Positions 49,758 through 58,842 are shown, counted from the stretch's first letter. The stretch: DNA of 64,000 bases from Arthrobacter sulfonylureivorans (GCA_004000035.1 RJAE01000001.1:1-64000); one strand, 5' to 3'. Notes: a model not told the origin generated them from the letters alone. A program made the numbers and translations.

Positions 49758-50513
49758 ATGGCCAATTCCCCGTCCGGAGACTCAATGCTGGACCGGCTGG
49801 TGCGCATTCTGTCAGCGTTCGAGCCGGACAAACCTGCGATGAACGTTGCCACGTTGTCCCGGCGCGCGGATGTTCCGTTGGCTACGACGTACCGCTTGGT
49901 GGACGAGCTCTCGCGGCACGGGCTGCTGACCAAGGAAGGCCCCGGGGAGATCCGGTTGGGGCTTCGGCTGTGGGAACTGGCCAACCGGAGTTCGCCCGCC
50001 GTGGACCTTCGGCAGGCCGCGATGCCGTTCATGGAGGACATCCAGTCCGTGGTCCGCCAGCACACCCAGCTGGCCGTGCTGCGCGATGACGAAGTCCTGG
50101 TCATCGAGCGGCTCTCCAGCCGCGGCTCGGTGGTCAACCAGGCGCAGATTGCCGGCCGCATGCCGGTTCACCGGACTTCGATGGGAATGGTTCTGCTGGC
50201 CAATTCGCCGAACCACGTTCAGGAGTCCTACCTCTCCCGCCACCCGGAAGCCGTCACCTCGGCGGACGCGGTCTCCTTCGACCTGCGCCGGCACCTGGCC
50301 GATATCCGAAAGCGGGGCTATGCCGCGTTTGATGGGCGTATCGACGTGGACACCACGGGCGTGGCCGTCCCGGTGGCGGGCCAGGCTGGTTGGCCGGTGG
50401 CAGCGCTCGGCGTGGTGGTGCCGCTGGGCTTCGAGAACTTCAACGCCGTCGTCCCGGCGCTCATGACGGCGGCACGTGGCATCTCCCGCGCGATGGGCGT
50501 GGCGCTGCCCTGA
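49758..50513 (+). CDS. IclR-family regulator beside pobA
   Basis: A 251-residue regulator with an N-terminal winged helix (MLDRLVRILSAFEPDKPAMNVATLSRRADVPLATTYRLVDELSRHGLL) and the IclR effector domain (VDLRQAAMPFMEDIQSVVRQHTQLAVLRDDEVLVIERL, MPVHRTSMGMVLLA, RGYAAFDGRIDVDTTGVAVPV). It is co-directional with pobA, 122 bases upstream, and a 17-bp palindrome in the gap is its likely operator. The position suggests a PobR role, with 4-hydroxybenzoate as inducer; this is inference. Confidence 0.92.
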   Translation: MANSPSGDSMLDRLVRILSAFEPDKPAMNVATLSRRADVPLATTYRLVDELSRHGLLTKEGPGEIRLGLRLWELANRSSPAVDLRQAAMPFMEDIQSVVRQHTQLAVLRDDEVLVIERLSSRGSVVNQAQIAGRMPVHRTSMGMVLLANSPNHVQESYLSRHPEAVTSADAVSFDLRRHLADIRKRGYAAFDGRIDVDTTGVAVPVAGQAGWPVAALGVVVPLGFENFNAVVPALMTAARGISRAMGVALP

Positions 50514-50543
50514 GTGGACTGAGGATGGCCGCCGTCGTCGTAA

Positions 50544-50560
50544 TTCTCATTCAATGAGAA
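50544..50560. promoter_or_regulatory. 17-bp perfect palindrome upstream of pobA
   Basis: TTCTCATT-C-AATGAGAA, perfect 8-bp arms, between the IclR gene and pobA, 75 bases before the pobA ATG. The AT-rich site is in strong contrast to its surroundings and is of the length bound by IclR dimers. Confidence 0.78.
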
Positions 50561-50635
50561 CGCGGGCGCATTCGGCTTGTCGGCCGGGTCACACTGGATC
50601 AAGACGTGACCAACATGGCTTCAGGAGACTTATTT

Positions 50636-51823
50636 ATGGCGCAGGCGCAAATCATCAAAACCAAGGTCGGCATTGTCGGCGGAGGACCTGCCGGTCTCAT
50701 GCTCAGCCACCTGCTGGCCAAGCAGGGCATCGACAACCTTGTGGTGGAGTCCCGCGATCACGAGACCATCCGCAACACGCATCGCGCCGGCATCCTGGAG
50801 GCGGGCTCGGTCAAGATGCTCACCGACACCGGCGTGGATGGCAGGGTGCTCACCGAGGGCGACGAGCATGAGGGCATCGACCTGCGCTTCAACGGCGAGT
50901 CGCACCCGCTGGACTTCAAGGACCTGGTGGACGCAACCGTGACGCTGTATGCGCAGAACGAGGTCTTCGTGGACCTGGCCGCTGCCCGCAAGCGCGACGG
51001 CGGCGACGTGCGCTACGAGGCCGAGGTCACCGAGGTGCTTGACCTGGAGACCACCACGCCCAAGTTCCGCTTTAGCGACAAGGACGGCGCCGCATTTGAG
51101 GTGCACTGCGACATCCTGGTCGGTGCCGACGGCTCCCGCAGTTTCTGCCGCCGTGCGGTGACGGGGGAGCAGGACTACAAGATCGAGTATCCGTTCGCGT
51201 GGTTCGGCATCCTGACCGAGGCCCCGAAGAGCGCCCCGGAACTGATCTATGCCAACTCCCCGCACGGCTTCGCGCTGATCTCCCAGCGCAGCGAGACCGT
51301 CCAGCGGATGTACTTCCAGTGCGATCCGGCCGAGAACGTGAACGACTGGAGCGACGACCGGATCTGGGCCGAACTGCAGAAGCGGGTGGACGGCCCGGAC
51401 GGCTTCCAGTTGAAGCAGGGCCCGATTTTCGACAAGACCGTGCTGGCCTTCCGGTCCTTCGTCCGTGAGCCGCTGTCCCACGGCCGGATGTTCCTGGCCG
51501 GCGACGCCGGACACACGGTGCCGCCGACCGGCGCCAAGGGTCTGAACCTGGCCTTCGCGGACGTCAAGGTGCTGTTCGAAGCCATCGATTCGTTCTACGC
51601 CACCGGCAGCGACGCGCTGCTGGAGGGCTACTCGGACCTGGCCCTGCAGCGGGTCTGGAAGGCGCAGAACTTCTCCTACTGGATGACCAGCATGCTGCAC
51701 ACCCGCGAGGACGCGTCACCGTTCGAAACCAAGCGTGCCCTGGGCGAACTGGCCACGGTGACCGGGTCCCGCTTCGGTCAGCAGTACCTGGCCGAGTCCT
51801 ACACCGGCTGGCCGCACAAGTAA
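50636..51823 (+). CDS. pobA: 4-Hydroxybenzoate 3-monooxygenase
   Basis: An FAD monooxygenase that hydroxylates 4-hydroxybenzoate to protocatechuate with NAD(P)H and oxygen. The 395 residues equal the length of the Pseudomonas enzyme. Motifs are the FAD dinucleotide fold VGIVGGGPAGLMLSHLL (residues 8-24), RNTHRAGILEAGSVKML, the DG motif ILVGADGSRSFCR, and the FAD-binding GDAGHTVPPTGAKGLNLAFAD. The ATG at 50636 with AGGAG nine bases upstream was preferred; GTG 50606 and ATG 50615 are in frame. It feeds the pcaHGBDC genes directly downstream. Confidence 0.97.
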   Translation: MAQAQIIKTKVGIVGGGPAGLMLSHLLAKQGIDNLVVESRDHETIRNTHRAGILEAGSVKMLTDTGVDGRVLTEGDEHEGIDLRFNGESHPLDFKDLVDATVTLYAQNEVFVDLAAARKRDGGDVRYEAEVTEVLDLETTTPKFRFSDKDGAAFEVHCDILVGADGSRSFCRRAVTGEQDYKIEYPFAWFGILTEAPKSAPELIYANSPHGFALISQRSETVQRMYFQCDPAENVNDWSDDRIWAELQKRVDGPDGFQLKQGPIFDKTVLAFRSFVREPLSHGRMFLAGDAGHTVPPTGAKGLNLAFADVKVLFEAIDSFYATGSDALLEGYSDLALQRVWKAQNFSYWMTSMLHTREDASPFETKRALGELATVTGSRFGQQYLAESYTGWPHK

Positions 51824-51902
51824 CCCCCACCCGCCTGCGGCATCAGCCAACGCGGGCCCGTACCCTGAACCACCAGACCCGAAAAACAGAAAGGAGTTCT
51901 CG

Positions 51903-52748
51903 ATGAGCGACGCTACTGCTCAGGACGAGGCTTTCGACGGCGAGACGTTTGACGACAGCCACGTGCTGGATCCTGCCGCCACCGCGGATTCGCAGGAGAC
52001 GATCAACCAGGAAATCACCGACATCCACGAGGCCTACCGCAAGGGCGTGGAAGCCGGAGAAGCCCAGGAAAGGCAGCCGCGCATCGACTTTGCGCCCTAC
52101 CGTTCCTCGCTGCTGCGCCATCCCACCAAGGACCTGCACCATGCGGATCCGGAGACGATCGAGCTGTGGAGCCCGGCGTTCGGTGAGCGGGACGTGCACA
52201 TCCTGGAATCCGACCTGACCATCCAGCACAACGGCGAACCGCTGGGCGAGCGGATCGTTGTGCAGGGCCGCGTCCTGGACGGCGACGGGCGCCCGGTGCG
52301 CAACCAGCTGGTGGAAATCTGGCAGGCGAACGCGGCCGGCCGCTACGTGCACAAGCGGGACCAGCACCCGGCACCGATCGACCCGAACTTCACCGGCGTG
52401 GGCCGCTGCATCACCGGACCCAACGGCGAATACAAGTTCACCACCATCAAGCCGGCCCCGTACCCGTGGAAGAACCACCACAACGCCTGGCGTCCGGCGC
52501 ACATCCACTTCTCGCTGTTCGGCACCGACTTCACCCAGCGCATGATCACCCAGATGTACTTCCCGGGCGACCCGCTGTTCCCGCTGGATCCGATCTACCA
52601 GGCGATCACCGACCAGGATGCGCGCGACCGTCTGGTCGCCACCTACGACCATTCGGTGACCAGCCACGAATGGAACACCGGCTACCGCTGGGACATCGTC
52701 CTTTCCGGCAGCAACCGCACTTGGATGGAAGAAGGCGAGGAGCACTGA
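51903..52748 (+). CDS. pcaH: Protocatechuate 3,4-dioxygenase beta subunit
   Basis: The iron-bearing subunit of the intradiol dioxygenase that opens protocatechuate to 3-carboxy-cis,cis-muconate. Fe(III) ligands are Tyr148 (GRYVHKRDQ), Tyr187 (PAPYPWKNHHNAWRPAHIHFS), His200 and His202. The 281 residues include a 45-residue acidic leader before the conserved region. The ATG follows AAAGGAG. Its TGA overlaps the pcaG ATG by one base. Confidence 0.97.
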   Translation: MSDATAQDEAFDGETFDDSHVLDPAATADSQETINQEITDIHEAYRKGVEAGEAQERQPRIDFAPYRSSLLRHPTKDLHHADPETIELWSPAFGERDVHILESDLTIQHNGEPLGERIVVQGRVLDGDGRPVRNQLVEIWQANAAGRYVHKRDQHPAPIDPNFTGVGRCITGPNGEYKFTTIKPAPYPWKNHHNAWRPAHIHFSLFGTDFTQRMITQMYFPGDPLFPLDPIYQAITDQDARDRLVATYDHSVTSHEWNTGYRWDIVLSGSNRTWMEEGEEH

Positions 52749-53320
52749 TGAGCGAGTCCACCACCAAACTGGTAGCTACCCCGGGCCAGACCATCGGCCC
52801 GTTCTACGGCTTCGCGCTGCCTTATGAGAAGGACAGCCAGCTGGTCCACCGCGCGCACACCGGATCCATCCGGCTGCACGGCGTGGTGACGGACGGCAAC
52901 GGCAGCCCGATTCCCGACTCCATGCTGGAGATCTGGCAGGCCGACGAGCGCGGCGAGATCTCCCGGGAGACCGGTTCGCTGGTCCGCGACGACCACACCT
53001 TCACCGGCTTCGGCCGGGTAGCCGTGGACAACGTCGGCCACTACACCTTCACCACGGTGAACCCGGGCGCCACCGAGCAGGGCAAGGCACCGTTCATCTC
53101 CATGGTGGTCTTTGCCCGTGGCCTGCTGAACCGGCTGTTCACCCGGATCTACCTCCCGGAGGACACCGAGGCGCTGGCGAACGACCCGCTGCTGTCCTCG
53201 CTGCCGGAAGAGCGGCGGAAGACGTTGATCGCCGAGCGCGAGCCGAACGGCGACCTGCGGTTCGACATCCGGTTGCAGGGCGAAGGCGAAACCGTCTTCC
53301 TGACCTACCCGGGAATCTAG
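52748..53320 (+). CDS. pcaG: Protocatechuate 3,4-dioxygenase alpha subunit
   Basis: A 190-residue subunit with the intradiol dioxygenase fold (TPGQTIGPFYGFALPYEKD, GSIRLHGVVTDGNGSPIPDSMLEIWQAD, FGRVAVDNVGHYTFTTVNPG, RGLLNRLFTRIYLPED) but without the four iron ligands, as usual for PcaG. It builds the active-site wall against PcaH. Translationally coupled to pcaH (TGATG), with GGCGAGGAG upstream. Confidence 0.97.
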   Translation: MSESTTKLVATPGQTIGPFYGFALPYEKDSQLVHRAHTGSIRLHGVVTDGNGSPIPDSMLEIWQADERGEISRETGSLVRDDHTFTGFGRVAVDNVGHYTFTTVNPGATEQGKAPFISMVVFARGLLNRLFTRIYLPEDTEALANDPLLSSLPEERRKTLIAEREPNGDLRFDIRLQGEGETVFLTYPGI

Positions 53321-53326
53321 GGATCC

Positions 53327-54805
53327 ATGAATCCAGCGGACCACGCTGATTTCGGGCTGCTGTCTCCGGTTTCGGCCGGGACAGCAGCATCCCGTTTAAC
53401 CAGCGACTACCAATTCATCCAGGCCATGCTCGACGTGGAGCTCGAATGGACGCGCGTGCTGGCCGGCGCCGGCCGGGTACCGGCGGATGCCGTTCCCGCC
53501 GTCGAGCAGGCCTCTCGGGCGGATCTCTACGACGCCGCAGGCTTGGCCGAGCGTGCCCAGGGCGGCGGCAACCCGGTCATCCCGCTGCTCGCCGACCTGC
53601 GCGCGGAGACCAAGAAGCACAACCCGGCCGCCGCTTCGGCGATCCACCAGGGTGCCACCAGCCAGGACATCCTGGACAGCGCCATGATGCTGATGGCACG
53701 CCGCACGCTGGCCGGCATTGTCACCGACCTGAAGTCCGCCGCCGCCGCTCTGGCGCGGCAGGCGGACGAGCACCGCGGCACCATCACCGTGGCCCGGACG
53801 CTGACCCAGCATTCGCTGCCGTCCACCTTCGGGCTGAAGGCCGCCAACTGGCTCTCGGGCGTCGCCCAGGCCGGTGTCCGGCTGGAGCAGGTTGCCGGGG
53901 AACTGCCCCTCCAATGGGGCGGTGCGGCCGGCACCATGGCCGCGCTGACGGAACTGGCCAACCGGCCCGCCAACCCCGCGGCCACAACCGCAGCGGAAAG
54001 CGAAGAATCCGCCGGAACCGCGGCAGGCAGCGCTGCGCCGAACAACGACGACGGTGCGCTGGCTTTGGCGGCCCGCCTCGCCGAACGGCTGGGGCTGGCC
54101 GACCCGGTGGCGCCGTGGCAAACCAACCGGCTGCCGGTCACCGCGCTGGCCGCGGCGCTGGCCGATGTCCTGGCTGCCGCCGGGAAGGTCGCCAACGACG
54201 TGCTGCTGCTCAGCCGGCCCGAACTCGGCGAAGTCTCCGAGCCCGCCGCCGAAGGCCGCGGCGGATCCTCGGCGATGCCGCAGAAACAGAATCCGGTGCT
54301 GTCTGTGCTGATCCGCAGTGCCGCACTGGCCGGTCCCGGGCATCTGGCCCAGATCCAGGCCGCGGCCGCCGGTGCCATCGACGAGCGGCCGGACGGTTCC
54401 TGGCACGTCGAGTGGCAGGCGCTTCGCCAGCTGCTCCGGTTGGCCGGCGGGGCAGCCGCCAAGCTGGCCGAACTCGCCGAGGGCCTGGTGGTCCAGCCGG
54501 AAAGAATGCGCCGCAACCTGGCGATCACCGGTGAGCTGGTGGTCAGCGAACGGATCATGGCCACCGTGGCGCCGCTGCTGGACGGCGGATCCCCGGGCGC
54601 CGGCAAGTCCAAGGTCCAGAGCCTGGTCAACCAGTCGCTGGCCAACCAGGGCACGTTGGCACAGTTGCTGCGCGATGCGGTGCCCACCGACGAACTGAGC
54701 GACGCGGCGCTGGCCGAGCTGCTGGATCCGGCAGGCTACATCGGCCAGAGCAGCGAACTGATCGACCGGATCACTTCCCACTATGCAGAATGGAGCCATT
54801 CGTGA
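53327..54805 (+). CDS. pcaB: 3-Carboxy-cis,cis-muconate cycloisomerase
   Basis: Converts 3-carboxymuconate to 4-carboxymuconolactone; a member of the fumarase/aspartase superfamily. Signature SSAMPQKQNPVLS (near residue 317) and AIHQGATSQDILDSAMML are present. The 492 residues exceed the usual 450, partly because of an Ala/Ser/Asn-rich insertion (residues about 218-245) in the helical core before ALAARLAERLGL. Starts six bases after the pcaG stop. Its end overlaps pcaD. Confidence 0.95.
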   Translation: MNPADHADFGLLSPVSAGTAASRLTSDYQFIQAMLDVELEWTRVLAGAGRVPADAVPAVEQASRADLYDAAGLAERAQGGGNPVIPLLADLRAETKKHNPAAASAIHQGATSQDILDSAMMLMARRTLAGIVTDLKSAAAALARQADEHRGTITVARTLTQHSLPSTFGLKAANWLSGVAQAGVRLEQVAGELPLQWGGAAGTMAALTELANRPANPAATTAAESEESAGTAAGSAAPNNDDGALALAARLAERLGLADPVAPWQTNRLPVTALAAALADVLAAAGKVANDVLLLSRPELGEVSEPAAEGRGGSSAMPQKQNPVLSVLIRSAALAGPGHLAQIQAAAAGAIDERPDGSWHVEWQALRQLLRLAGGAAAKLAELAEGLVVQPERMRRNLAITGELVVSERIMATVAPLLDGGSPGAGKSKVQSLVNQSLANQGTLAQLLRDAVPTDELSDAALAELLDPAGYIGQSSELIDRITSHYAEWSHS

Positions 54806-55596
54806 GCGTTCCCGACATCACCCCCACCTTGCTGTCCGAGGGCAAAGGCAAGCCCGTGCTGCTGGCAGGCGCCGGCCTGGGCACCGGAGCCAAGGCGCTT
54901 TGGATCGACACCGTGCCACATCTTCAGGACTTTCAGGTAGTCGGCGTGGATCTGCCCGGCCACGGGGCCAGCCCGGCCTCGACCGAGCCGTTTACGATGG
55001 CCGAACTCGCCCAGGGCGTGGTGGCCATGCTGGACAAGCTGGCCACGGCCGGTGACATCGACGCCCAGGCAAAGGTCTACTTCGCCGGCGTCTCGATGGC
55101 CGGTGAACTGGCATTGCAGCTGGGCCTGGACTATCCGGACCGCTTCGCCGGGCTGGCCGTGGTGTGCTCCGGCGCCAAAATCGGCGAGCCGTCCGGCTGG
55201 CTGGAGCGCGCGGAGACTGTCCGCAATGCGGGCACGCCCACCATGGTGGTCGGCTCGGCGCAGCGATGGTTCGCGCCGGGCTTCATCGAGAAGCACTCCG
55301 AACGCACCACCCGGCTGCTGCACACACTGCAGAACGCCGACCGCTTCGCCTACGCGCATTGCTGCGAGGCCTTGGCCGGCTTCGACGTCCGCGAACGGCT
55401 CGGCGAAATCATCACCCCGGTGATCGCCATCGCCGGCGGACTGGACGAGGTCTGCCCGCCCGAGTTCGCCAAAGCAGTGGCCACCGGCGTGCGCCAGGGC
55501 AGCTCCGCCGTCGTCGATTCCGCCGCCCACCAGGCGCCCGCCGAAGCGCCCGAAGAAACCGCGGTGCTGCTGCGCGATTTCTTCCTGGCTGCCTGA
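54802..55596 (+). CDS. pcaD: 3-Oxoadipate enol-lactonase
   Basis: An alpha/beta hydrolase of 264 residues that opens 3-oxoadipate enol-lactone. The nucleophile elbow is GVSMAG, the oxyanion region GAGLGTGAKALW, the acid in GGLDEVCPP and the His in DSAAHQAPAEAPEE. The start is GTG 54802, overlapping the pcaB stop (GTGA) with GGAG upstream; an in-frame ATG at 54790 is possible. It is a separate gene here, while in Rhodococcus and Streptomyces it is fused to the decarboxylase (PcaL). Confidence 0.92.
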   Translation: MSVPDITPTLLSEGKGKPVLLAGAGLGTGAKALWIDTVPHLQDFQVVGVDLPGHGASPASTEPFTMAELAQGVVAMLDKLATAGDIDAQAKVYFAGVSMAGELALQLGLDYPDRFAGLAVVCSGAKIGEPSGWLERAETVRNAGTPTMVVGSAQRWFAPGFIEKHSERTTRLLHTLQNADRFAYAHCCEALAGFDVRERLGEIITPVIAIAGGLDEVCPPEFAKAVATGVRQGSSAVVDSAAHQAPAEAPEETAVLLRDFFLAA

Positions 55597-55640
55597 GAGC
55601 AGCCGGATTCTTGACTGAAACTACCCAAGGAGTACCCGCC

Positions 55641-56069
55641 GTGAGCGACAACCGCACCTTCGATCCCGCCAAGACCCAGCAGGAGGTCTATGACGACGGC
55701 ATGGCCGTCCGCCGGCAGGTCCTGGGCAACGCGCACGTAGACCGTGCGAACAGCTCGATCGATGAGTTCACCCAGGACTTCCAGGAACTGATCACGCGCT
55801 ACGCCTGGGGGACCATCTGGACCCGGGAGGGGCTGCCGCGCACCACGCGCAGCGCCATCACGCTGACCGCCATGATCGCCAAGGGCCACTGGGAGGAATT
55901 CGCCATGCATGTGCGTGCGGCGCTGACCAACGGCATGACCCGGGACGAAATCAAGGAAGTGGTGCTGCAGTCCGCGATCTACTGCGGCGTGCCGGATGCC
56001 AACGTGGCGTTCAAGGTGGCCAAGGGCGTTTTCGCCAGCCTTGACGAGGATCACAGCGCCTCGATATAG
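55641..56069 (+). CDS. pcaC: 4-Carboxymuconolactone decarboxylase
   Basis: A 142-residue AhpD-like helical protein that decarboxylates 4-carboxymuconolactone to the enol-lactone used by PcaD. The core is YAWGTIWTREGLPRTTRSAITLTAMIAKGHWEEFAMHVRAALTNGMTRDEIKEVVLQSAIYCGVPDAN, containing the conserved Glu/Trp/His/Arg site. GTG start at 55641 with AAGGAG upstream. Last gene of the pcaHGBDC unit; a terminator-like hairpin follows at 56202. Confidence 0.95.
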   Translation: MSDNRTFDPAKTQQEVYDDGMAVRRQVLGNAHVDRANSSIDEFTQDFQELITRYAWGTIWTREGLPRTTRSAITLTAMIAKGHWEEFAMHVRAALTNGMTRDEIKEVVLQSAIYCGVPDANVAFKVAKGVFASLDEDHSASI

Positions 56070-56087
56070 TTCATATAACGTACATGC

Positions 56088-56102
56088 GTTCGTGAAGCGA
56101 AC
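56088..56102. promoter_or_regulatory. Palindrome before the pcaFIJ operon
   Basis: GTTCG-TGAAG-CGAAC, a 15-bp inverted repeat next to the AT-rich TATAGTTCATATAAC, which may be promoter sequence for the downstream unit. It lies 184 bases before pcaF and is a candidate site for an IclR-type PcaR. Confidence 0.55.
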
Positions 56103-56201
56103 ACTTCCGAGGTTTTAGCGGATGTTCATGGGTCCCTGTCCCGGGGCCGGTGAAGCCGCCGCGGAGGGTTCCTGCGCGGATCCCCATCATGTCTATGGAG
56201 C

Positions 56202-56233
56202 GGTCCGGTCCAGCCACAGCGCTGGACCGGGCC
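56202..56233 (+). terminator. Hairpin upstream of pcaF
   Basis: A 13-bp stem (two mismatches), arms 56202-56214 and 56221-56233, loop CACAGC, followed by GTTTGCTG. It separates pcaC from pcaF, as a terminator of the first unit or an attenuator for the second. Confidence 0.6.
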
Positions 56234-56285
56234 GTTTGCTGTAACCCACGGCGCACGCCAGAAGTGCGCCACGAAGGAGCCTCGA

Positions 56286-57497
56286 ATGAACCAGGCATAT
56301 TTGTATGACGCCGTCCGCACCCCGTTCGGCAAGTTCGGCGGTGCGCTGGCCGGCGTCCGGCCGGACGACCTGGCCGCCGAAGTGGTCAAGGCGGAAGTTG
56401 CCCGCGCGCCGGGCCTGGACCCGGAGCGCATCGACGAGGTGATCTTCGGCAACGCCAACGGCGCCGGCGAAGAGAACCGCAACGTCGCGCGGATGGCCAC
56501 GCTGCTGGCCGGCCTGCCCACCTCCATTCCGGGGACCACGGTGAACCGGCTGTGCGGTTCCAGCCTGGATGCGGCGATCATTGGCTCCCGCCAGATCAAC
56601 GCCGGCGAAGGCGACCTGGTGCTGATCGGCGGCGTTGAGTCGATGAGCCGGGCGCCCTGGGTGCTGCCGAAGACCGAGAAGCCCTACCCGGCGGGCAACA
56701 TGACCCTGGCGTCCACCACGCTGGGCTGGCGGCTGGTGAACAAGAAGATGCCGCAGGAATGGACCGTGTCCCTGGGCGAGGCCACCGAGCAGCTGCGTGA
56801 GCGGCACGGCATCAGCCGGGAGCGGCAGGACGAGTTTGCCGCGGCCTCGCACCGCCTGGCCGACGCCGCCTGGAACGAAGGCAAATACGATTCGATGGTG
56901 GTGCAGGTCCCGGGCACCGACCTGACCCGCGACGAATCCATCCGCCCCACCAGCACCGCCGAAGTGCTGGCCGGGCTGAAGACCGTCTTCCGGCCCGTCG
57001 CCGACGGCCCCGAGGGCGGCACGGTGACGGCAGGCAACGCATCGCCGCTGAACGACGGCGCGTCCGCGGCCTGGTTGGGCAGCGAGGCTGCCGCCGGGCT
57101 GCTGGGAACCGAGCCGCTGGCCCGGATCGCCGGCCGCGGCGCCTCCGCCCTGGAGCCGCAGTTCTTCGGCTTCGCTCCGGTCGAGGCCGCGAACCAGGCC
57201 GTCAAGCGGGCGGGCATCAGCTGGTCGGATGTCGCCGCCGTCGAGCTCAATGAAGCCTTTGCAGCGCAGTCGCTGGCCTGCATCGACAACTGGGACATCG
57301 ATCCCGCCATCGTGAACGCGTGGGGCGGCGCGGTGGCCATCGGCCACCCGCTGGGCGCCTCGGGCATCCGCATCCTCGGCACGCTGGCACGCCGGCTGCA
57401 GGAATCGGGCGAACGCTGGGGCGTGGCCGCGATCTGCATCGGCGTGGGCCAAGGCCTCGCCGTCGTGCTGGAAAACGTCAACTCAATCAAGAACTAA
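56286..57497 (+). CDS. pcaF: 3-Oxoadipyl-CoA thiolase
   Basis: Cleaves 3-oxoadipyl-CoA to succinyl-CoA and acetyl-CoA. The 403-residue thiolase has the nucleophilic Cys in TVNRLCGSSLDAA, GGVESMSRAPWV, NEAFAAQSLAC, GHPLGASGIRILGTLA and the terminal Cys in AICIGVGQGLAVV. The N-terminal AVRTPFGKFGGALAGVRPDDLAA is characteristic of PcaF. GAAGGAG precedes the ATG. It heads pcaFIJ-R. Confidence 0.95.
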   Translation: MNQAYLYDAVRTPFGKFGGALAGVRPDDLAAEVVKAEVARAPGLDPERIDEVIFGNANGAGEENRNVARMATLLAGLPTSIPGTTVNRLCGSSLDAAIIGSRQINAGEGDLVLIGGVESMSRAPWVLPKTEKPYPAGNMTLASTTLGWRLVNKKMPQEWTVSLGEATEQLRERHGISRERQDEFAAASHRLADAAWNEGKYDSMVVQVPGTDLTRDESIRPTSTAEVLAGLKTVFRPVADGPEGGTVTAGNASPLNDGASAAWLGSEAAAGLLGTEPLARIAGRGASALEPQFFGFAPVEAANQAVKRAGISWSDVAAVELNEAFAAQSLACIDNWDIDPAIVNAWGGAVAIGHPLGASGIRILGTLARRLQESGERWGVAAICIGVGQGLAVVLENVNSIKN

Positions 57498-57511
57498 GGA
57501 GGTAAGCCAGC

Positions 57512-58198
57512 ATGGCAAAATTTGCTGCTACTGCCCAGGACGCCGTGGCCGGCATCCAAGACGGCGCCACGGTCCTGATCGGCGGCTTCGGCAACGCCGG
57601 CCAGCCGATGGAACTGATCGACGCGCTGATGGACTGCGGCGCCACTGACTTGACGGTGGTGAACAACAACGCCGGCCAGGCCGACGCCGGGTTGGCGCTG
57701 CTGATCAAGGAGCGCCGGGTCAAGAAGATCATCTGCTCGTTCCCGCGCCAGTCCGACTCCTGGCACTTCGACACCGCCTACCGGGCGGGCGAAATCGAAC
57801 TGGAACTGGTGCCGCAGGGCAACCTCGCCGAGCGCATCCGTGCCGCCGGCGCCGGCATCGGCGGCTTCTTCACGCCCACCGGCTACGGCACCATGCTGGC
57901 CGAGGGCAAGGAAACCCGCATGATCGACGGCAAGGGCTACGTGCTCGAGTCCCCGATCTACGGCGACGTGGCACTGATCAAGGCGCTGACCTCGGACAAG
58001 AAGGGCAACCTGGTCTACCGCAAGACCGCCCGCAACTTCGGACCGATCATGGCCGCCGCCGCCAAGAAAAGCATCGTCCAGGTCTCCGGCATCGTGGAGA
58101 CCGGCCAACTGGATCCCGAAGTCATCGTGACGCCGGGCATCTACGTGGACACCGTCGTCGAAATTGCGCCGCAGGCCGCAGAAGGAGAGGCACACTAG
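57512..58198 (+). CDS. pcaI: 3-Oxoadipate CoA-transferase subunit A
   Basis: A 228-residue alpha subunit that, with PcaJ, moves CoA from succinyl-CoA to 3-oxoadipate. Typical features are VLIGGFGNAGQP (CoA-binding glycine loop), VVNNNAGQADAGL, VPQGNLAERIRAAGAGIGGFFTPTGYGT and the GDVALIKA segment. AAGGAGGT precedes the ATG. Its TAG overlaps the GTG start of pcaJ. Confidence 0.95.
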   Translation: MAKFAATAQDAVAGIQDGATVLIGGFGNAGQPMELIDALMDCGATDLTVVNNNAGQADAGLALLIKERRVKKIICSFPRQSDSWHFDTAYRAGEIELELVPQGNLAERIRAAGAGIGGFFTPTGYGTMLAEGKETRMIDGKGYVLESPIYGDVALIKALTSDKKGNLVYRKTARNFGPIMAAAAKKSIVQVSGIVETGQLDPEVIVTPGIYVDTVVEIAPQAAEGEAH

Positions 58199-58842
58199 TG
58201 AGCGAGAAACTCAGCCGCGAGGACCTGGCCAGGCTGGTCGCGCAGGACATCCAGCCGGGTTCCTTCGTGAACCTCGGCATCGGCCAGCCGACGTCCGTCT
58301 CGAACTACCTGACCGCCGAACAGGACATCACGCTGCATACGGAGAACGGCATGCTGGGGATGGGCCCGGAGGCGCACGGTGATGAGATCGACCAGGACCT
58401 GATCAATGCGGGCAAGGTCCCGGTCACCGAAGTGCCGGGGGCGTCCTACTTCCACCATGCAGACTCCTTCGCCATGATGCGCGGCGGCCATCTGGACGTC
58501 TGCGTGCTCGGCGCCTTCCAGGTCTCGGCCACCGGCGATCTGGCGAACTGGCACACCGGCGCCCCGGATGCCATCCCCGCCGTCGGCGGCGCGATGGACC
58601 TGGCCACCGGCGCCAAGGACGTCTATGTGATGATGTCCCTGTTCGCCAAAGACGGCACGCCCAAGTTGGTGCCCGAATGCAGCTACCCGCTCACGGGCGT
58701 GGGCTGCGTCACCCGCGTATACACTAATGACGCTGTCTTCCTGCTGACGCCGGAAGGCGTGCGGGTGCGCGAAACGTTCGGGACCACGCTTGAGGAGCTG
58801 CAGTCCAAGATGGACATCAAGCTGCTCCCGCCCACCGAGTAA
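58198..58842 (+). CDS. pcaJ: 3-Oxoadipate CoA-transferase subunit B
   Basis: A 214-residue beta subunit with the catalytic Glu in HTENGMLGMGP, and GSFVNLGIGQPTSVSNYL and GGHLDVCVLGAFQVSATGDLANW. GTG start at 58198 overlaps pcaI by one base. The two subunits are separate as in most bacteria. Confidence 0.95.
   Translation: MSEKLSREDLARLVAQDIQPGSFVNLGIGQPTSVSNYLTAEQDITLHTENGMLGMGPEAHGDEIDQDLINAGKVPVTEVPGASYFHHADSFAMMRGGHLDVCVLGAFQVSATGDLANWHTGAPDAIPAVGGAMDLATGAKDVYVMMSLFAKDGTPKLVPECSYPLTGVGCVTRVYTNDAVFLLTPEGVRVRETFGTTLEELQSKMDIKLLPPTE

Noticed and set aside
49300-49760. Several overlapping frames in both directions in the repeat tract after rpoC
   Set aside because: They are kept open by the GC-rich 26-bp repeats; no start signals and no protein family.
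56088-56102. LexA box at GTTCG-N5-CGAAC
   Set aside because: The half-sites are in the opposite orientation to a LexA operator and spacing differs; an IclR-type site is more likely.
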